From contig JAEPRB010000053.1 of NCBI GenBank assembly GCA_016758965.1, forward strand, positions 124,001-188,000: 64,000 nt of DNA. Direction: 5' to 3'. The translations under genes were made by a program, and so were the position numbers. This stretch comes from Circinella minor. Lineage: Eukaryota > Mucoromycota > Mucoromycetes > Mucorales > Lichtheimiaceae. This document shows, in pieces, positions 24,227 to 38,555 of this stretch (positions are counted from its first letter, which is position 1; the number at the start of each line of letters is the position of its first letter). The notes beneath the pieces were generated by a model that was not told the DNA's origin, ran no database searches, and saw only the letters and a program-made list of their open reading frames with translations.

Positions 24227-27200
24227 ATGTCTCTCAGCATATATCAGTATGCACTCATTTTGCTATTTGTGGTGACCATTCTATACCTTCTCCGCTGGCT
24301 TTTGGTGTTGCGCTTTCATTTACACATCAGGCGCGTGGGGTTCTTTTCTATTACCGGCATTCGATATCATCAACGCAACGATGCCAAACCAGAATGGTCA
24401 ATCAATGTTGGGAAAATAAAAACACGGTTTAAACGTTCGACAGATGTTGCTTCATCGGCTTGGATCACAATTCATCTCTCTGACATTGTGCTTGCCATCA
24501 GTAGCCTCGATGCCCTTTTATCGTCTTCAAAACAACGACATAAACGGCAACAAAATAAACGACCTTCAACAATTAATCGACGATTATCGAATATGGGTGA
24601 TTCATTAAAAAGGATACCATGGTGGTATTCATTATCTATCGTTAAATTTATTCTTAAATTTACATCCGCTTTACCGGCTCAATTTGTTATGGCTGGTTTA
24701 GCCAATTATGTCGACGTTCAAATTGATGGATTAACGATATCACTCGACCATGTTGGACAAATATGCATTGAGAAGCTCAATTTTAGTTCAATCTTGTTTG
24801 CAGCAATCCAACGTGGCCCGCCGCCATCATCTTCAACGACACCGTTATCATCATCATCGTCATCGTCAGTCACAGCCGCTGCTAAGCCCGATGCTTCTTC
24901 TTTTGTCAACAGTAACCTTTATAGCAGCGATACTCATTTTACATCTGATTCAAGTGCAGAAAATGATAGATTCCATGCTTGTCGTCAACGTCATTCACTT
25001 AAACGAGCGGAACATTTATTCAAAGAAAAGTTTTTTGAAATTACAGTCCAAGTGGGGCATATTGGATTTCATGGAACTGATAAAACAACCGAAATATGGG
25101 GATTGCCAATGGGAAGTCGGGTAGGTATTTCTTACCATCTTTCCGCTGGGTGCTTGACGCTCAAGGATGTGGATGTGACATTACAAGTAGATGCAATTCA
25201 AATTAAATTGGATCAAATTTCTCAATTGGTTCAAGCTATACGCCAACAAGTACCAAGGGCTCAAAAGTCAACAAACTCGACAGCCACAACACCGACAACG
25301 CCTACAACACCATTGTCACCATCGTCATTATCAGCATCAACAGCAGCAACAGGAACAGGAACATCGAATCAATCTAATGTTGTCAAAGATCAGCCCCAAC
25401 CAAAAAAGAATGCTGTAGCATCATTATTACGAATTATTCGGACACTGTCTATATCAATATCCGACACTGCGTTGACATGTGAGACAAGCGAAGGATTATA
25501 TACCTCTGTTAGACTTCACTCATTGGTGCTTACATTCGCGGCACAAGGGGCGGTCAGTAATCGAGCACGAGATCAGCCATCTCTTTACGTGATCCAGGGG
25601 GATGTCGACTTAATCACATGGTCAATATTCAACAACAAACCAGATTTGGCAACTGAATGTATTGAACCCATTCATGTGCCCAAGACCAAAATATCTGCAA
25701 CAATTACTGAAGCCATGTTGATGGGAAGTAGTAATAATGATCAACAACAACAGGACCTATCATTATTACAAAGTCAACAAGATGAAAGAAAACAACGACG
25801 GACAAGTGGACCTGCCATGTTGCTGAGCAGTATGGCATTGGAACAAGTAATTGGCAACAATGCTCTAACTCAACGATTTCTTCGAATATCCGTTACCATT
25901 TGTGATCCAAAATTTACAATGGATGTGGATAAGAAACGGCTTTTCGATTTATTAATTCAAAAAACAGCTAAGAGCAAGTATTTGGGAGAAGAAGGAGTAG
26001 TAGAAGAAGAAGAGGATAAGAAGGTGGATAATGGTGAATTAAAATCTCAATCATTGTCGAATATCAAGGAGAACAGATGGATGAATAAGCGACCACTGGG
26101 AGATCTACCTAGAGTTTTATTCGCTATCAATATTGAACGACCTCTTTTGGATTTTTGTAACTCAGCTGTCAAAGACAATGGTCATGGTTTGATCACTACA
26201 TCGAATATTTCTTTCGAGTTTTCTGGTGAATATATACCTCGTACTCCATCAGCAGCTTCTTCACCACCACCATCACCATCACACGATGAATATGACGAAG
26301 GGATACGGAAACGACGACAGCCGAAATCATGGGTCAAGTTGTTTCGAAAAAGTTGGAAACCAAAAGATCCGACGCCTCAAACAAACCTGGAGACAGATTG
26401 GGATTATCACACGAGGATAGTTGTCAAGATCGAAAGTGTCGCAGTGCGACATGGGAGAACAATTAATGCCATAACAACAACCAAAGATGAAACTATTTTT
26501 GATATCGGAAAAGTAGATCTTGCGCTTCGAACACAATTGTTGGCAGAGCCAGAATTATCATGGGATGGAACAAGACAAAATCGGATAGGAGTAACATGGG
26601 ATTGGGAAAAACAACAAAATGAAATAGAACTATCGATTGTATCCCCATCATTGAACTTATCATCTACGGCTACAGATGGACAAAATAGCTTTGATTTTTG
26701 GATTGATCGTGTGTTACTACCGTTATTGAACAACAATACACGAAAAAAAGGATCAACAACAACGATTCCAGTGATGCCACGAGGGAAATCTAGATTTGAC
26801 ATGACAACATTTACAAATCATATTAAGGCAACCATGATTGTCGATAATATTTCAATTATCATGACTGGTGTAGATAAAGGAATCAAGGGTAAACGAGAGA
26901 TACCACTTCAATATATGGATAATGCACCCAAAGAAGATACCACTGTCCATCTTGTAACTGTGATTGAATCGTTTTCGATTGGATTCACAGGTGTCACAAT
27001 TGCACGCTCACATCATCATCATCGGCGATCGACTAGTAGTATGGACTCAGGCAAGGAAAAGGATGAATGGGGATTCCGGCCTCGATTGGGTAATTTACGT
27101 GGACAATTGCGACAGCTAACAATCAAAAGAAAGTTTAAAGTGGGATGTCAAGAAGAAAAATCCGATAAGCTGCTTTTCTGGTGTTCACATATTAATATGT

Positions 27201-30200
27201 CAACGGATGTGGCTATGGAAGGGTTAAAGGTTTGCTTGAGCCCAGCTGTTGTTGCAAAAAAATGTGGAATTTTATATAGTATTGACGCTCATTATGCCAT
27301 ATTAGTCGCATTATATGAAATAAAGGATATCAAAGCACGATTATCTCAAAAGATAATAACTCATAGTTATCACCAACAACAACAGCAACAGCAGTATAAT
27401 TCCAACAAACCTACAACGGGGAAAATATCTGTCTTGAAAGTCCAGCTTCAAATCAATCGTACAGATGTTTCAATTACGTTACCCAATTATGCCAGATTGT
27501 ATCTTCGCATGGATGAACTCAAGTCACGACAACAAAATGGCGCGATAAGTTCCCATCAGCCAATCGTTACTGTTCGTAACATCATGTTATTTGGGTTATC
27601 AACTCTCAAAGCAGGAAAATGGGAACAGCTTTTTGAACTGGATAATGTTGAATTCAGTCGCATATACGACAATAATAAAGATGACAAGAGGATACATCAG
27701 CTAATCGTGTCTAAATTGTTTTTACGAGTCCCATACAAGTTTGTCGTTGCCAATATTTTTGATAATGCTGTTACTTTTACTAAGGTACTCAAGGTAATGC
27801 ATGGTCGATTCTCTGGAAAAGAACCATTCACCTATCTCGGTCCATCATTATCCTCAGGTCCACGAAAGCTACCCTATATGTGTCTCAAATGTGGTACATT
27901 CCGATTACAGTTTGATGATGATCCATTGGAAGCACGTTTACGAGTCATTTACAGAACTGGATTGGGAGAACAGGTGAACCGAATGGCTTTATATGAAGCG
28001 TTTGAGGCGAAAGCACAAACAATCATTCGTTCACCAAATGCCAAGGATGCAAGTAGAAAGGGGATTGATAGTGATAAAGCCAGGAATCGGTTCTTGAACT
28101 CGGACAAGGCAAAGACATCATCAGCTATCGATCGCGACGATGGATCGGTTGCTGTGGATAGTAGTAGCGGTAGCGGAGCTGGTGATGAAAGTGATGGATC
28201 GTCAGCAGATGCACATGTAAATGAAGTTTGGCAAATGCTGCAAGAACACAATTCTGCGACGTGGATCAAACATATCAAGAGAGCTTTTCATCAAGAAGAA
28301 AGTGAACATGACGAATCGAGGGTATCTGATTATTGGCGTGTCGGTCAGCTCAATGATGTCTATGATGATGACGGACATTACGAAGTTTCAAATCTTTTTT
28401 CTATTGAAACATTACCATTACCAGCTTATCCACCCTTGTTTGACTTCACCATGATGAATATGACGCTCAACATTAGTGTTCCAGATTTTCCACTTGAAGA
28501 CACCCGGTTGTTTGTACATGAAAACGGTAAAGGCATACCCATCGACACCGACTTTACAACGTTGGTGCCGTTCAAATTAAATTGGAAGGCTGGTGAAACG
28601 TGGGCACAAATTCGCGATTACCCAATACCACTATTATTGGTGCCACCCCCAAAGAGTAACAATAATAACGAAGAAGAAGTAGCATGGTCACTTTTGGGTA
28701 ATTATGTATTGGGAGATCAGCGCGGTCATTTGGATGCAACGAGACGAATCACAATATCCATTATTGATACCATGCCGCATTATACCATCGATATTGCACG
28801 TACCGCTTCTCCTGCCAAGTTTTATTCCATTGTGAATATTAATGTGCACACACAAGATATGTCGACGATATCATGGTCTGTACCATATCAACCAGCAATT
28901 CAAGATATATCAAGAACATTTGACTCATTCACTCGGCCACCTGTGGATCCATCACCAAAAATCGGTATTTGGGACAAGATTCGGTTGATTATTCATACAA
29001 AGACAAAAATCTCTTTTGTGGGTGGTGGTAATTTTGCATTTTTAATGAAGGGAACCCGTGATCCATATGATACAAGTGAGCGTGGCTTTGGGCTCGCCAA
29101 GGTGTGGAGCAACAACGTTGTATGGCTACTGGGGCATGATAATCCAGATGGCGAATTTCTGCAGATTATTAGTCGGGATTATGCATTTGGTGTACCTGAT
29201 TTAATTCATGGTGGGTATACTTCGACATATATTTTGCCAGGCGTTTCAAGACCCCTGGATTTGAATGATAAAGAAAAAGAAGGATATGGTAGCTCAGCAT
29301 CTATACCAAAACGAACACGGACATTGACTTCGTTATTGGCTGAATCGAGATCGGATCCACGATTTGTCAAGGTTGCGCTCAAACTCACTGATGGTATTCG
29401 CATGGGCATCGGCTTGCAATTTGAACGTGTATGTGCACCAGGATGTCCTAATTGTGATAGTGATGATTTTATGCGACGCGCATCCATGAACACTCGACCA
29501 GACTTAACAAGATGTCGATTTCTTACGTTTCTTCCATATTATAAAGTACGGTTTAAAACACCACATTCAGTACAAGCTATGGGTGACAAAGCTAAGGTAA
29601 TTAATAAAAAAAGAACATAGCTTTCATATTTTCGTTTTTATAGTTACTCATTATTTTTAATGAATGTTAATACTAATTATACTCCTTTTTTCCTGCTTTA
29701 TTTAGAATTATGATGCATATGAAGGTTTTCGCTCCAATTTTATTCATTTCTCAATTAGTATTGTCAAGATTGGAGCTGAAAATCCAGAGAAGATTGATAT
29801 TACCAATGCTACTATGAATTCAATGCATTTGACGCCTGGATTTATGGATCATTTCGTTACTTGGTTTCGATTATTCGGTGGTGCTATGAGTTATCCAATG
29901 CGAAACGGCCCGCTCTTTCCAAGAGCCGACCCGCGACCCACCAAGAAATTTGGAAAACACATGCGAAGCATGAAATACAAAGTTGTTCTTCACCCTTTGA
30001 CTATTGGTTATTTTTACAAGGATCAAAATGCGGTTGATGATAAAAGAGTCGAAGATACTGGGGATTCTGTCGGTTTAAAAGCATTGGTGTCTGCTTTCAA
30101 TGTTGACATTCATCAACGACGGGAAATGACCGATGTTGAAAACCATAAATTGGATGAAAAACGACTCAAGGCGAATTGGCCCATGCATGAGGCAGAAGTT

Positions 30201-33200
30201 CATTTGAAGAGTATAGATTTACGTGCTATACGTGCTCAGTATTCGGCAAAAAGTGACACAACTAGTCAAAATGGGGGTAGTAATATCCCAAGTGTAGCTG
30301 TGGATGGTCTTAGTGGGGAATCATCCAGCAGTGATAACAACAGCGGTACAGATCCGGATTTAATGGATGGATTGGATCGTGATGTAAATACTGATACAGA
30401 ACCATCTGACTGGGTGGATCTTGATGATTTTGTCGAATTACAAGTCATGAATCCAGATCACGCTCCTACTGTTCAAGTGTTACCTTTCGCTTATTCCCCT
30501 TGTTTATATTACCTCAAACAAACAAATCGTGCTGATCGGGAAAAGTATCGATATTTGAGGAACACACATAATTGTATCATGGGAACAGCTGGTGGTAAGC
30601 TATCATTTTCAAGAGGATACCCAACAAAATAGCCTTTTTCTCTTTTCTCTTTTCTGGTTTATTGTGTATTAATGCTGACTGGTTTGACCGCATAAATTAT
30701 TTATTTATAGACACACGTGAAATACAAATGGGAATTGTACAACAACGATGTCAAAATATTGACGTTCAGATTAAAAAACATCAAGCGCGGATAAATGGTG
30801 TTGAAAAGAAAATATCGGGACCAAAAGATGAAAAGTTATTGAATGAGGTAAATGATATATTTAAGAAACGGAAGAGTATATACATATACTTGATAAAATT
30901 GGTGATTAACATAGTCACCGTTTATATAGTCTCGTGCAATCGTTGAAAAAACAGAACTGTTATTTGAAAAGAGAAATGTACTACAACGTTATCTTCGAGA
31001 ATTATCAACCCAAAACATGCCAAATGTATCTGAAACCAATGATATTAACAGTGATGAAGGATCCTATTCAAGTTCAACCATTTTTGGTCGGGATCCACTA
31101 TCCACGTGGGAAGATCTGATGGGGCATTTCAAGCAACGAATTATTGTTCACAATCCACAAATCATTTGGAATAATGCTGTGCGCAACATTACATATCATT
31201 TTCTGGATGTACGGGCTCATCGTCGTGCTTTGGATTATTATACATCGATGCGCGCAGTTAAATTTTTACGTGATATTATTGATGAATCCTCACAAAAGGA
31301 ACGTGAATCTTGGAAACGGGATACTGTGGTAGTAAACGATGACGACGATATTTTTGATAGTCATATGGCTGAAGAATTGATTCAAAAACTACTTTCTGAA
31401 CAAACCACCAATTTTGTTGCACTCAATGAAACAGAAGAAGATCTTGAAAAAAAGATAAAGATCGATATGGATATGCCTACTGGAAAGGTCAATGACCCGG
31501 AATGTCAGCGGAAAAGTATTCCAGCAGGATATGAAATGAAAAGTAATTATCTTGTCGATTTATTACATCCACAAATTAGTATGCAAAGCGATCGGGATCC
31601 AGATAGTCTGGTTTTACTTGCCAACGACCGGATTCAAGCCAAAGGATTTAATATTTTTGATGCAAATTCTGCCAACGTGGAAGAAATGGATCTTGTCAAG
31701 AACAGAACAATTGTTAGTTTAGATAATTCTCAAGTTTTTGTGGCGAAAAAGGAACAATTTGATACTGTGGATCTTTTGTTTGATAATCATTATGGTGCAA
31801 AACAAACTGACCGTTGGCTTGCATGGGTTCCACCAGAAATGCTTATCAAGTATATTAAGCGGTCAGACAAGTTTCAACGAGTGGCATATCGTCTTGCATC
31901 CACTGTTCAATATGATAAGTACAATGAATTGCGTTTCAAGACCAACCCAACAGCATTTGCCTATAACCATCCATTTGAAGATCAATGTGATTCTGTCCAT
32001 CTCAATATTCCTGAACTTGCATTGACAGCTAATTCAAGTCATTACAATGCCATTTTCGAGGTCGTGACTGATTTGTTGTTATACAAGGAACCTGCCAAAA
32101 AGGAACGTTTGGCTCGACTTCGGGAAATCATGATGTCAGCTGACAGAAACAATCTCGGCAAGGCTATTGAAAGAATCATCCAGCTTCAAGACCGTGTCCG
32201 TCAACTTTCACATACATATACCCAATATCGACTAAACCTACCCCATCTCGATCACAACCAAATCGACGAATTCCGTACTATTCGCGCGTCCAAATATGAG
32301 CATTGTGAAGAACTCTATCTGGGTATGGAAGCAATCAAATTAACACAACAAAGTAACACTCGCAAAAACTACCATGAGCCCAAAACGAATCTCAAGTTTG
32401 TATTCATTGCCGAGAAACTTTTGTGGGAAATGTTACAAGACAACGATACACCTCTTTGTGAATGGAATTTGGTCAACGCAACATATATTCTCACAAGTAA
32501 AGAAGACAGATCTAGTAGTAACACATTTGAAGTGGATTTATTGACTGTGAAGAATAAAACAACATCTCCTGTATTTTCTGAAGTTCTTGGACCATATATT
32601 GATCCGCGAAAGCCGACCACTCCAGACTTTTCAAGGCACAAGATGTTACGTGGCTATCTTGTCGATCTTCCACCTGTTGGCGGTATTCCAGTGACTCAGC
32701 ACTTGGAGGTGAATCTATACCCCTTGCGTTTGCAGATGACATATGAATTTGGTAAAGCGATGGCTTCATATGTGTTTCCACCAGAAAGACGGCAAAAACC
32801 TGTTTCTCATTCTATATCAGATGGCTCAAAGTCACCTGTTTCTCCACCCAATGGCTCTGGTAGTGCTAGTCTGAACTTAGCTGCTGCTGATGGTGAAAAT
32901 TCAATATATCATTCCATTTCAAGCAATGATATGCGTATAATGGATGATCCAGAAATTATTGTATCTGGTAATGAAGTACAATCAACAGAACAAACGCTTG
33001 AAATGGTCACGAGTTTATCTGCACCATCAACAGGTAGAAAGGGTGGTTTGAAGAATGGGAAGAAAAAACAAGCCAAAAAATCTGTAGTGGATGATCTTTC
33101 TGTTATGAAGAAACGTGCATCAAGTAATCGGGCTTTTCTTTTGGTCAAAATCCCGGGAACTCGACACTGTTTGAGTTATCAGGTACAGCTTACTTAAAAT

Positions 33201-34147
33201 AAATGAGAAGGGGAGGTAAAAATAGAAAGGGTTAGCAAGCAAAGAGAATTAACAATTTTGTTTTGTTTTTTTTAAAATTAAAAAATAGGGACAAAAAGAA
33301 AAAAATATTGAAGATTTACGTGATTTTACTTTCCAACAACCAAATTTGGAATATCGCAATAAAACATGGTCTTGGTTCGAGTTGATGTCAATTATTAAGA
33401 AAGGTGCGTGTGTGTGGATTCAACAGAATAGTTTTTTTAACAAAGAATAAACATCAACTGATCAAGAAAAAAAATTAATATATATAGATTTTATGCGTGC
33501 TGCAGTATTACATAATAGTACAGCATTGCTCAAAGAAAAATTAATGATCCGCCGTCATCCAAGAGAAAAGTTGGTAGAGTCAAGTATATCGACACAAAGC
33601 AATCCTCCACTTACTGGTGATGTTGATGGTGATGAATTTGTTGACGACGGATCCGAATCAACAGATAGTTCAAATGATGAGATGGATGAACTTGAAAATG
33701 ATGCTGTTTCTCTTCGTTCAATGAATATGTGGGAAATGGAACATGGGACTGAACCAGCTCATCAGCAACATACTCGACGACTGCTTCCATGGTCTCTGAA
33801 GTAAGTGCTAAATAAATGATACAAAACACGTGTTCTTTGGTTTAGTCCATAATACAATGGATGGATCACTAATTTGTCATTTATTATTTAGATCACGGAA
33901 AAGACAAATGACAGATACTGGTACCAGTGGACATTCTCTTCATGACGATATTCGTAATAATGAAAAACGGCATAGTATTGATAGTATGGATCTTCGAGAA
34001 ACTTCCTCCGTATTAGATGAAGAATTAACAGCCAAAGGACGAATGCTTCTTGGTAAAAAATATAGTGGACCGATCTATTCATTTTCGAACTCCAAACCTA
34101 GCAGCAGCAAAGGAAAACGTCCAATTACTCAGAGGACAGAGAGTTAA
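24227..34147 (+). CDS. FMP27: Fmp27/BLTP2 (SABRE/Hobbit family) bridge-like lipid transfer protein
   Basis: Seven exons: 24227-29596, 29706-30594, 30711-30847, 30930-33182, 33289-33403, 33488-33800, 33892-34147; 3110 residues. The N-terminus has a hydrophobic anchor (about residues 7-30), followed by the very long beta-rich body typical of rod-shaped proteins that carry lipids between the ER and the plasma membrane (family knowledge: yeast Fmp27, human KIAA0100/BLTP2, plant SABRE). The hallmark GIWDK motif of the GFWDK domain is at about 1580-1584. The C-terminal signature NLEYRNKTWSWFEL...KKD lies at the exon 5/6 junction. Low-complexity Ser, Thr and Gln runs (for example residues 195-225 and 345-375) mark disordered loops. 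The last ~200 residues are charged and probably unstructured. Size fits the family (2600-3200). Confidence 0.93.
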
Positions 34148-34633
34148 CAAGCTTTTTGTACATAATATATAATTTTTTTCTTTACTTGTTTTGCATCAGA
34201 GTAGATTCGCAATTATTGTTTTTCTTTCTCTTTGTAATTTGTATATAATTAATAAATAATGAAAATACGTAATAATTTTCTTCTAATATCATACAAAAGT
34301 GTCAATATATGATGTATTAAGCTCATAAGATCATTCTTATTGACGGTAATTGTTGTTATAATAATTATATATTTTCAACATAATCTTTTAAAGGTCAGGT
34401 AGTATATCAATCGGGGAAACAGAGTTTTTATTATGAAATGAAGCTTTTAGATGAACTGATCACGATTGTTTTATAATGTCCAAGCAAAGTTCTTTTTACC
34501 GATTGTCGGAATTAAATCCGACAAATGCATGATTAAAACAAGCCACTTCTTTTTGCGGTAATACCGACACATCAAAAAGTTACCTAACGAATTTTTTTTC
34601 GAGTTACTTTTTTTAACTACTTAAATATATAGA
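34148..34633. other. Intergenic; 3' UTR of FMP27 and promoter of EBP2
   Basis: About 485 bases of AT-rich DNA between two rightward genes. The first part should hold the FMP27 3' UTR. The part from about 34480 is the EBP2 promoter and contains a perfect inverted repeat, listed separately. Confidence 0.5.
34503..34524. promoter_or_regulatory. Perfect 8-bp inverted repeat in EBP2 promoter
   Basis: TTGTCGGA, six bases, then TCCGACAA: a perfect dyad about 110 bp before the EBP2 start codon. A further CCGAC half-site lies at ~34565. The arrangement suits a dimeric DNA-binding protein; which one is unknown. No poly-T tract follows and the position is upstream, so a terminator is unlikely. Confidence 0.45.
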
Positions 34634-35919
34634 ATGGGTATCAAAAAGCCATCAAAAAGTAAATTGAGACGTTTGTCAAAGAGAGCAGTAAAGGATACTG
34701 AAGCAGAACCTGTTGAAGAAGTAACCAATGCCGAAAGCATTGTACAAGAGGACGATGAAGCTCCCGAAGCTGTTCCTTTAGAGCAACAATCTGCAAGCGA
34801 TGTCGAAGACGATGCTAATGAAATTTCTGATAACGAAGAAGAAGAACAACAAAAAGAAAAGAAAGAATTAGTTCCACGAGTTAATGAAGAGGTATATTAA
34901 TCATGCTTTTTTTTCATTCTTAATATTTTGAATCTATATTTTTTTTTGATCGATGAAATATTAATAATAGTAATAAAAACTAATATGTATATATAACTTA
35001 TAGGAAGCCATGATTCGAATCACAAATGAATTTAAATTGAAAAAATTACCTTGGATCGAAACTTTGACAGTAACTTCTTCTAAACCCATCGATATTCCTG
35101 ATATTAAAGATGATATGACACGAGAACTTGCATTTTATGAACAAGCCCTGGAGGCTGTCAAGATTGGCAGAGAAAAGGTATTAGAGGCTGGTTTGCCTTT
35201 CTCTCGACCAGATGACTATTTTGCTGAAATGATTAAGAGTGAAGAGCATATGGCAAAGGTATATTATTATTATTATTATTATTGTATTAACAATGTGTTA
35301 TATATAAACAAAATAAAGACAAGACCAAAAAAACAAAGGAATATCAAACTAATTTTAGTTTTTTTCTCTATAAATAAAATAGGTTCGACAAAAACTTTTG
35401 GATGAATCAGCTCAACTCAAGGCATCTGAAGATGCTAAACGTCAAAGACTTCTTAAGAAATATGGCAAGAAGGTTCAAGTTGAAAAACAATTGGAACGAC
35501 AAAAACAAAAGACTGATACACTTGAAAAGATCAAATTGCTTAAGCGAAGTATGTTATTTTAATGTTTTATATTGATTAAATTAGAAAAGAAAGATAAACT
35601 AACTAATAATGATAATTTTTATATTAAAATAGAGCGAAAGGATGCTGGTACAGATCTTACTACAAATGATGATTTCGATATCGCATTAGAAGGTGATGCT
35701 GAAAAGAAGGGTAACAGCAACAAGAAACAAAAGACAGGAAAAGGAAAAGGAGAAAAGATAATTAGCAAGAAGAGAGAAGCAAAGAATGCTAAATACGGTA
35801 TGGGTGGTAAGAGACGTAATAAGAAATCCAATACGGCAGAATCTTCTGCTGCCCTTGGTAATTTTAACAAAATGAAGGGTAAACCTATTTACCTTAGCAA
35901 AGCCAAATCCCGCAAGTAA
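34634..35919 (+). CDS. EBP2: rRNA-processing protein EBP2
   Basis: Four exons: 34634-34891, 35004-35258, 35383-35548, 35633-35919; 321 residues. EBP2 is a nucleolar factor needed for maturation of 27S pre-rRNA and assembly of the 60S subunit. The N-terminus is basic, then strongly acidic (about 20-85). The core carries the family signature: ITNEFKLKKLPWIETL, DDMTRELAFYEQAL and LPFSRPDDYFAEMIKS. A coiled, Lys/Arg-rich region (KVRQKLLDESA...LKKYGKKVQVEKQLERQ) follows, and the tail is basic with KYGMGGKRRNKKSN. All introns are short GT-AG and preserve frame. Confidence 0.95.
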
Positions 35920-36472
35920 ACCCATTTATCATCACTTTTAATAATTCTATATTCTTTTATTTATCGCATGCATTATTCTTCCTTTTTCGTTATTCCTTAT
36001 ATATTGTATTATACACGAAACACTCTTACATTTTTCTTTTACTACCATCACCACCAATTGACACACAGAATTCCATTTCTTTTCTGTTTTTTTTTGTATT
36101 GTTTTGTTTTCATTCTATTTAACTAAAAAAAAGATAACTTTATCATTGAAACTATTACCATGAATTTGTTACATGATATTAATATATATTACGTACTACC
36201 AATTGTAACAATTATTAACATGAGCCTTGTGACATGTTACTTATTTATATAATAAGATTTTCAAGGGGAAGAAAGGACCTCCCCCCCCAGGCTTTTATGC
36301 ATTATTATTAAATCCCATATCATGATTTCCGATCTAAAAATGACTTTGGCCTTTTTTTTGACGTCATGTACTTAATCTGTTTAACTCTCTTTTTTTTCTT
36401 CTTCCTCAACTGACTCTTTATTTTTTACTTTCTCTCTTTTTTTTGTTTAATCGATCCTAGTCCTATTTTTAG
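35920..36472. other. Intergenic; promoter of sterol acyltransferase gene
   Basis: About 550 bases, T-rich in the 100 bases before the start codon. A nine-base C run lies near 36280, and a perfect CRE-like palindrome at 36359 is listed separately. No frame is convincing. Confidence 0.5.
36359..36366. promoter_or_regulatory. CRE/ATF-type palindrome TGACGTCA
   Basis: Perfect 8-bp bZIP (ATF/CREB) consensus, 107 bp upstream of the sterol acyltransferase ATG and inside a T-rich promoter. The match is exact, but a single site does not prove use. Confidence 0.4.
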
Positions 36473-38555
36473 ATGTCACATTCCCCAACGCTTTTTAAAA
36501 GCGCATTACTAAAGTCTGCTACTGGAGCACAGCAAGAAACTATTAAGGTCACTGAAGAATCCTCCGGTGAGTCTTCTTCTTTATCTTCCTATACCTCTGA
36601 ACCGTCTCCACATAACAACAAAGAGAATGACAGCAAATGTATAACAGAAGTGACATTACTAGCAAGTCGTCCCGCTATAACAAAGACACAATCAACTCCA
36701 CCATTACCAGCTTCTTCAGGCAAACAAAGTCTGACACACCAGTTTCACAAACATCGAAAACTATTATTTAAAGCGCGTATGACCAAGTTTGATATTTCCA
36801 ATCCTGAAACGTCAAGCGATACGTTTCGAGGATTTTATACTTTGTTTTGGATTGTCATGGCAATTTATATCATTCAAAGTGCCATTCGTTGTTATGAACA
36901 AGAAGGAGTTATTTTGAGTCTAGGCTTTTTTCGTCTTTTTTCAAAAGATGGTTTAACATTATTGATATCTGATATAATTATGGTAACAACTACTATAACA
37001 AGTGTTTTATTTTCAAAATTATTGATACGGGGTGTTATACCTTATGAACCCGTGGGTGCCTTATTACAACACGTGTGTCAAACAGTGTTTTTGTTTTTAA
37101 ACATTTATTGGATTTTCCGGAGGTAAATATAGCAAATAAGGGGATTCAAGAAATAAAGAAAATAAGAACGGTTGGGGGAGTAATGATCTGCACTAAAATT
37201 GGAAATTGAAGAAGGGGGGTGTTTGTCGCTTAATGATATGTGAATATTAATTAACTTTTCATATTATATTTATAAAATATAGAGATTGGCCTTGGGTACA
37301 ATCTGGATTTTTTACATTACATACTATTGTCATGATGATGAAAATGCATTCATATACAAGTTTAAATGGGGAACTATCTATTAAGTATAGACGGCTTAAA
37401 TATTTAAAAGAACACGTTCCAAAATGGATCGCCGAACATAAAGAGGAAAATGAAAAAACAAGTCAAAAGTTGGAAGAACTAGAGCATGAAATGTCATTTT
37501 TAGAAGATGAACTTGTTCATGGCAATACACGTTTCCCTGATAATGTCACTTTGTGGAACTATTTGGATTATTTATTGGTACCCACTTTAGTATATTCTTT
37601 AGAATATCCTCGAACGGAAAGGTAATGTATACATATATCTGGAAGTTAAAGACATGTTTATATATATATTTACCTAAATTGATTTTTCTATTTATAGAAT
37701 TCGACCATGGTATGTTTTGGAAAAATCTCTGGCAACATTAGGATCATTCTTGTTGTTGTACGTAACGACAGAACGTTATATTTTACCGAAGCTTTATGAC
37801 TCTGATATGTCTGATCTTCGTGTTATCGTTGAACTTTTGTTCCCATTCATGATTAACTACTTGTTTATATTCTATATCATTTTTGAATGCATATTAAACG
37901 CTTTCGCAGAATTAAGCAGGTAGATTATATTTCCATTTGTTCATTTCATTTCATGGACGAGGATTCTTATATTCGTTTTTTTTTATTTTAGATTTGCGGA
38001 TCGTAACTTTTATGATGATTGGTGGAACAGGTAATTTTTTAAAATGAAACATTTGTACCTGAAGAATAAAGGGGATAAAAAGGGAATAAGTTGTTATTAT
38101 GGAGGTTTATTTATTGTTTAATTTTTCTTGGTATAACATCTGACAAAACATATGCATATATTGACTCTAATAGCATATCGTATGATGAATTTGCTCGTAA
38201 ATGGAACAAGCCTGTACATCAATGGTTACTTCGTCATGTGTATGCTCAATCCATGGAACAATATAAATTATCGAAATTTAATGCAACGTTTGTAACATTT
38301 TTATTTTCGTCATGTCTTCACGAGCTGGTATTGGTGATTTGTACACGTCGAATTCGGATGTATCTATTTGTAATGCAAATGCTACAACTACCTTTGATTG
38401 TTCTTGGACAGCAAGCGTTTATTAAGAAACACTCAACGACGGGAAATATTCTCTGGTGGTTAGGCATGTTTATTGGTTTGCCTCTACTTGCAATTTTATA
38501 TTGTCGTGAGGCATTCTGGTCGGATGCCATTTTTGGTGTTGGTGATCAAACATAA
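36473..38555 (+). CDS. ARE2: Sterol O-acyltransferase (ARE/ACAT type, MBOAT family)
   Basis: Five exons: 36473-37122, 37283-37621, 37698-37919, 37992-38030, 38174-38555; 543 residues. It esterifies sterols with fatty acyl-CoA in the ER for storage in lipid droplets. Seen: a Ser/Thr-rich cytosolic N-terminus (~1-120), multiple membrane helices, LEYPRTERIRPWYVLEK (an ARE/ACAT signature), FYDDWWN (410-416, acyl-CoA binding in the ACAT/DGAT1 branch) and the catalytic histidine in SSCLHELVL (H466). The YPRT-R-I-R-W motif favours sterol over diacylglycerol acyltransferase; DGAT1 is the alternative. A charged helical region (HKEENEKTSQKLEELEHE) precedes the signature. Exon 4 is only 39 nt and encodes most of the FYDDWWN motif. 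Confidence 0.9.

Noticed and set aside
24718..24909. Asp-rich antisense frame inside the FMP27 gene
   Set aside because: Mirror of the Ser-rich low-complexity loop on the coding strand.
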